Shown: positions 43,336 through 47,012 of the stretch, piece by piece
Numbering within the stretch: the stretch's first letter is position 1
Layout: each line of letters opens with the position of its first letter
Source: an uncultured Collinsella sp.
GTDB taxonomy: Bacteria; Actinomycetota; Coriobacteriia; Coriobacteriales; Coriobacteriaceae
Direction: 5' to 3'
Length of the DNA: 47,012 bases
NCBI GenBank assembly: GCA_900550965.1
Contig: URUC01000002.1
Coordinates: 1-47,012, forward strand
The notes under the pieces: model-generated
What the model was told of the DNA's origin: nothing
The model's database searches: none
Seen by the model: the letters and a program-made list of their open reading frames with translations, nothing else
Translations under genes and position numbers: made by a program

Positions 43336-44058
43336 ATGGCTTCAGATGCAAAAAAGATTCTGCTGGTCGAGGATGAGAAGGCAATCCGTGACGCCGTCGC
43401 TGCCTATCTCGAGCGCGAAGGCTACTGGGTTGTGGGCGTCGGCGACGGCCAGTCCGCGATCGAGGAGTTCGAGAAGCATCAGTTCGACCTGGTCGTGCTC
43501 GACCTTATGCTCCCCAAGATTCCCGGCGAGCGCGTTTGCCGCACCATTCGCGATACCTCGGATGTCCCCATCATCATGCTGACGGCTAAGGGCGAGATCG
43601 AGGACCGTATTATCGGTCTTGAGCTCGGCGCCGACGACTATCTGATTAAGCCGTTCTCGCCGCGCGAGCTCGTCGCCCGCGTTCGCGCTCTGTTCCGCCG
43701 TGCCCATCAGGCCGACGAGCCCGCCGTCGAGGTGCTCGACTTCGGCGATCTGGTCATCGATATCTCGGGCCACAAGATCTTGGTCGAGGGCAAGGAAGTC
43801 GATCTGACGGCTTCCGAGTTCAAGCTGCTCACCACGCTCGCCCGTCATCCCGGCCGTGTGTATAACCGCATGGAGCTGGTCGAGAAAGTGCTCGGGTATG
43901 ACTTTGAGGGCTATGAGCGCACCATCGATAGCCACGTGAAGAACCTTCGCGCCAAGCTGGGCGATGATCCCAAGAAGCCCAAGTGGCTCTACACCGTCCA
44001 TGGTGTCGGCTATCGCTTCGAGGCTCCGGCCAAGACCGATAAGTCGGACGAGAAATAG
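43336..44058 (+). CDS. OmpR/PhoB-family response regulator
   Basis: A 240-aa two-component regulator. The receiver domain has acidic residues E12/D13, phospho-acceptor D56 (VVLDLMLPK), the T/S switch in IIMLTAKG and the conserved Lys in LIKPFSPRE. The C-terminal winged helix has LTASEFKLLTTLARHPGRVYNR and the end WLYTVHGVGYRFE. AGGGGGG precedes ATG 43336. It is 11 nt upstream of the histidine kinase, its likely partner. The 153 nt to its left hold an imperfect GC-rich hairpin near 43245-43280 and no gene. Confidence 0.93.
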   Translation: MASDAKKILLVEDEKAIRDAVAAYLEREGYWVVGVGDGQSAIEEFEKHQFDLVVLDLMLPKIPGERVCRTIRDTSDVPIIMLTAKGEIEDRIIGLELGADDYLIKPFSPRELVARVRALFRRAHQADEPAVEVLDFGDLVIDISGHKILVEGKEVDLTASEFKLLTTLARHPGRVYNRMELVEKVLGYDFEGYERTIDSHVKNLRAKLGDDPKKPKWLYTVHGVGYRFEAPAKTDKSDEK

Positions 44059-44069
44059 GGAAATCACAT

Positions 44070-45596
44070 ATGACACCTGCGCGCTTTGAAATCGGACAAA
44101 AGCACAAGCAGGAGAGCGAGGCGGGTTCCAAGGCTAGTTGGAACACGCCTCGTTCCGATTCACGGCCAACGATGAGCTATCCCTCGCGCATGGCACTTGC
44201 TTTTGCTCTGACATCGCTCATGACAGTATTGGTGCTGGTGGGCGTTGTCTCTGTTGTGTGGGGCACGGTCTTTTCGGATTACACACGCTCCAATATCGTC
44301 GAAATCGCAAATTCCGCTGCCGAGAAGTTGGCAACCTCATATGAGGAAAACGGCTCTTGGACCGCGGGGGAACTGCGCACGGTCGCAACGTCGAGTTTGG
44401 TTTCCGACGATTTGGGCATGCAGGTCGTCAATAAAAAGGGCGTTGTTGTCTATGACGACTCGTGGCCTTCGGCAAGTGCGACTGCCGATGTGCGCGAGAG
44501 CGAATCGGCGTCTCGCAGCTCGAGCGGTAAAAAGGCCTCGCATAGCCCGGTTTCGTCGGCGCCCACCGACTCCGATAGCGTGGCCAATGTCGAAATCATA
44601 ACGCCTTCCGGCCAGCATGTCGGACAGGTAAAGCTATGGGCCATCGGCTCCGATGCCCTGCTCACCAAGGCAGATTCTGCGTTTAGAGAGAAGACCTTTA
44701 ACGCCATGGCCCTTGCCGCGGTTGTTGCAGTCTGTATCTCGGTCGTTATCGGATCGTTCATGTCGCGTATGCTCACCAAGCCGATTCATCGTATTACCAG
44801 CACGGCCAAACAAATTCGCGATGGCGATTTGTCCGCTCGCACGGGCTTGCGCGGCGATGACGAAATCGATCAGCTGGGTGAGACCTTTGACGAGATGGCC
44901 ACTTCGCTCGAGAAGGACATGAAACACGAAAAGCGTCTGACCTCGGATGTCGCGCACGAGCTTCGCACGCCGCTGGCGCTCATACAGACACGGCTCGAGC
45001 TTTTTGCGGCGGAGCATCCGCAGATGGATGCCGAAACAGCCGCGCTGCTGCGCTTTGAGCAGGAACAGCTCGAGCGGCTGAGCGCCCTTGTACGCACGCT
45101 GCTGGAGATGAGCGACCTGCAATCCGTGCCGCGCACGGACTGCATCGACCTTGCGCCGATGGCCGAGGAAGTGCTGGTCGATCTGACGCCGCTGGCGCAG
45201 AAAAACGGCATCACACTCACGCAGACAGGCGAAAATGTGCAGCTCACCGGCAGCGATGTGCTGCTGTATCGGGTGCTGTTCAATTTGACAGAGAACGCGA
45301 TCAAGTACAACCGCACGGGCGGTTCGGTGGAAGTGTCTGTCGAGCAGGAAGGCGGTCAGGCGGCAATCCGCGTGCGGGATACTGGCCCGGGCATTGCCGA
45401 GGAGTACCGGGACAGCATCTTTCAGCCGTTTTTCCGCGTGGATAAGTCGCGCAGCCGCGCAATGGGCGGCGTAGGGCTGGGTCTGGCGCTCGTGCAGGAG
45501 ATCGTCCGGCTGCATGGCGGCACAGTGCGCGTTGAACAGAGCGCAGATACGGGAACGACTATTCTGGTAACATTGCCGGTTGGAAAAGCGGCTTGA
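44070..45596 (+). CDS. Sensor histidine kinase, apparently mosaic
   Basis: A 508-aa membrane kinase. Transmembrane segments are near residues 42-67 and 210-232, with a Ser-rich extracytoplasmic sensor between. A HAMP domain follows (KPIHRITSTAKQIRDGDL), then the H-box with His296 in SDVAHELRTPL, N-box NLTENAIKYN, G1 DTGPGIAEE and G2 GGVGLGLAL. Up to the H-box the gene has the same codon style as the response regulator, with few CGG arginine codons. After it CGG becomes frequent and the style matches the downstream gene, which does not look like Collinsella. It may be a chimera joined at the conserved H-box around 44935-44985. Enzyme function would be intact if real. Confidence 0.82.
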   Translation: MTPARFEIGQKHKQESEAGSKASWNTPRSDSRPTMSYPSRMALAFALTSLMTVLVLVGVVSVVWGTVFSDYTRSNIVEIANSAAEKLATSYEENGSWTAGELRTVATSSLVSDDLGMQVVNKKGVVVYDDSWPSASATADVRESESASRSSSGKKASHSPVSSAPTDSDSVANVEIITPSGQHVGQVKLWAIGSDALLTKADSAFREKTFNAMALAAVVAVCISVVIGSFMSRMLTKPIHRITSTAKQIRDGDLSARTGLRGDDEIDQLGETFDEMATSLEKDMKHEKRLTSDVAHELRTPLALIQTRLELFAAEHPQMDAETAALLRFEQEQLERLSALVRTLLEMSDLQSVPRTDCIDLAPMAEEVLVDLTPLAQKNGITLTQTGENVQLTGSDVLLYRVLFNLTENAIKYNRTGGSVEVSVEQEGGQAAIRVRDTGPGIAEEYRDSIFQPFFRVDKSRSRAMGGVGLGLALVQEIVRLHGGTVRVEQSADTGTTILVTLPVGKAA

Positions 45597-45644
45597 CGCG
45601 CAAATTGAGGGCATATATATGCGCTGCTTTAACAGTATACACGG

Positions 45645-45673
45645 TTTACACCCGCTCTGAAATCCAGTATAAT
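45645..45673 (+). promoter_or_regulatory. Promoter of the MalT-like gene
   Basis: -35 TTTACA at 45645-45650 and -10 TATAAT at 45668-45673, exactly 17-nt spacer. The near-consensus AT-rich promoter fits a Clostridia-type source. Confidence 0.7.
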
Positions 45674-45726
45674 TTAGACAGTACAACGGACAGGAGAGCA
45701 CATTACAGTATTCGGAGGTGCGCGCC

Positions 45727-47012
45727 ATGCCAAAATCGAAATGGAATCTGAACACGATCTACATATCCGAGCGGCTGCAGGAGAGCCTGCGGCCAATCTC
45801 GCGCTGTGCCATGACGACCGTGGTTGCACCCATGGGATACGGCAAAACGACGGCGGTGGAGTGGTATCTCGCGGAACGTGCCGGAGCCGAAGCGCCGTAC
45901 ATTGTGCGCATCAGTGTGTACTCGAGCAATCTTGCGATTTTCTGGAAAAGTGTGCAGGAGGCCTTTGCGCGTGCAGGCTTTGCCTTCCTGCGGGAATACG
46001 ACTGTCCGACCGACGGAGTGAGCGGAGGACTGCTGATCGACGATCTGTGTCATGCGCTGACCGGTGAGAAGTCCTGCTATATTTTTATTGACGATTTTCA
46101 CCTGCTGACCGACAAGCGCGCACCCGGATTCCTGTGTGCGCTGGCCGGACGGCTGCCGCCCAATGTTCATCTGATTTTAGCCAGCCGTGACCTGTTTCTG
46201 CCGGCGGCAGAGCTTGTCCGGCTGGGCGGAAAGGTGTATCAGATCGGCACGGCGCAGCTTCGGCTTAACCATACCGAGCTGGCGGTCTATACCAAGCGGT
46301 GCGGAACCGCGCTTTCCGATGAGCAGATAGATACGCTGCTGTATTACAGCGAGGGCTGGTTCTCGGCGGTTTATCTGAATCTGCGGATGTTTTCCGAGCA
46401 CGGTGTGCTGCCGGACCCGAATTCGGATATTTCATCCATCTTTACGGCTGCGATGATTGATCCGCTGCCCGAAAAACAGCGGGAATTTCTTGCGGTGATG
46501 GGACTTGCCGACGAATTTACGGTCGAAATGGCGCAGTTCGTTATGGCAGACGCGCACGCCGAGGACCTGCTTGCCGCGCTGACCGGGCAGAATGCGTTTG
46601 TCAAGCGTCTGCCGGACGGCGCGACCTACCGGTTCCACCACATGATGAAGGAATGCGCGCTGCACACCTTCCTGTCCATGCCGAAGGAGCGGCAGACCGT
46701 CTACCGCGGGCGGCTCGGCATCTGGTATGAGGATCACCGGCTGTATCTGCATGCCATGACCGAGTACCGGCAAAACGGCGATTACGATGCGATGCTGCGC
46801 ACGCTGCAGAAGGATGCAGGCATTCTGCTTTCCTCGCTGCACCCGAAGGCAGTGCTGGCAGCGCTGGACGAATGCCCGGCAGCGGTGCTCACAAGCCATC
46901 CGCTGGCGATTCTGGTGCTTATGCGGAGTATGTTCAACTGGCGCAATATCCCGAAAATGCATATAGTCTTCACCACTCAGCATATCAGGATATTGCGCCC
47001 AACCGTTGACAC
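45727..47012 (+). CDS. MalT/LuxR-like ATP-dependent regulator, N-terminal part (truncated by window end)
   Basis: An open frame of 428 codons runs off the right edge. It starts at ATG 45727 with GGAGGTG upstream. The N-terminus has Walker A APMGYGKTTAVEW and Walker B YIFIDDFHLL of STAND NTPases, then IGTAQLRLNHTELAVY and GWFSAVYLNLRMF, typical of MalT-like regulators whose C-terminus would carry a LuxR helix-turn-helix (not in view). The last 20 or so residues (from about 46953) look unlike the family and follow an inverted repeat, so the true protein may diverge there. Codon use differs from the bulk of the window. Confidence 0.78.
   Translation, partial: MPKSKWNLNTIYISERLQESLRPISRCAMTTVVAPMGYGKTTAVEWYLAERAGAEAPYIVRISVYSSNLAIFWKSVQEAFARAGFAFLREYDCPTDGVSGGLLIDDLCHALTGEKSCYIFIDDFHLLTDKRAPGFLCALAGRLPPNVHLILASRDLFLPAAELVRLGGKVYQIGTAQLRLNHTELAVYTKRCGTALSDEQIDTLLYYSEGWFSAVYLNLRMFSEHGVLPDPNSDISSIFTAAMIDPLPEKQREFLAVMGLADEFTVEMAQFVMADAHAEDLLAALTGQNAFVKRLPDGATYRFHHMMKECALHTFLSMPKERQTVYRGRLGIWYEDHRLYLHAMTEYRQNGDYDAMLRTLQKDAGILLSSLHPKAVLAALDECPAAVLTSHPLAILVLMRSMFNWRNIPKMHIVFTTQHIRILRPTVD
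46940..46999. repeat. 12-bp inverted repeat at the window end
   Basis: GGCGCAATATCC at 46940-46951 is the exact reverse complement of GGATATTGCGCC at 46988-46999, with a 36-nt centre. The minus strand through this tail is also open (reading QYPDMLSGEDYMHF). It could be a fold-back (inverted) chimera at a contig end. Confidence 0.6.

Overview
The window looks like the replication-origin region of a high-GC Coriobacteriia chromosome, most likely Collinsella or a close relative. The evidence is the origin gene order, GC-rich codon use, and frequent GTG and TTG starts with strong AGGAGG-type ribosome binding sites. The genus is inferred from gene order and style, not from a search.

Layout: 159-11144 is a leftward block (gyrA, gyrB, a DciA-like DUF721 gene, recF, dnaN, dnaA, and an unusual HATPase/winged-helix gene). 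From 11490 a rightward block begins: rpmH, rnpA, yidD, yidC, jag, rsmG, three perfect parS sites, parA, parB and a small membrane protein. Transcription direction switches at 11145-11490. DnaA-box-like repeats sit both there and in the dnaN-dnaA gap, and the latter also carries an AT-rich tract with five DnaA-trio-like triplets. This fits a bipartite oriC.

Next come general chromosomal genes: rlmN, ddl, a DinG-type exonuclease-helicase, a PafB/PafC-like WYL regulator pair, an M28-like membrane protein with a very large acidic low-complexity insertion, and an LPXTG thioester/SpaA surface adhesin.

A tRNA-Gly(CCC) follows. The last 14 nt of its 3' end (31123-31136) recur exactly at 37360-37373, marking a roughly 6.2 kb island. 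The island carries a specificity subunit, a nuclease-methyltransferase fusion with no separate HsdR, a small leader protein, and an AlbA_2/ATP-binding protein preceded by repeated CTAATGTAATT elements. No integrase is visible.

Beyond the island are purB, a solute-binding-protein/diguanylate-cyclase pair, a TSCPD-domain protein, a Tat lipoprotein, and a response regulator-histidine kinase pair. Around 44.94-44.98 kb, inside the kinase H-box, codon style changes. The rest of the kinase and the truncated MalT-like gene after it look as if they come from another gut bacterium (Clostridia-like), so the last 2 kb may be an assembly chimera or a recombination junction. The final 60 bases contain an inverted repeat, which also hints at an artefact at the contig end.
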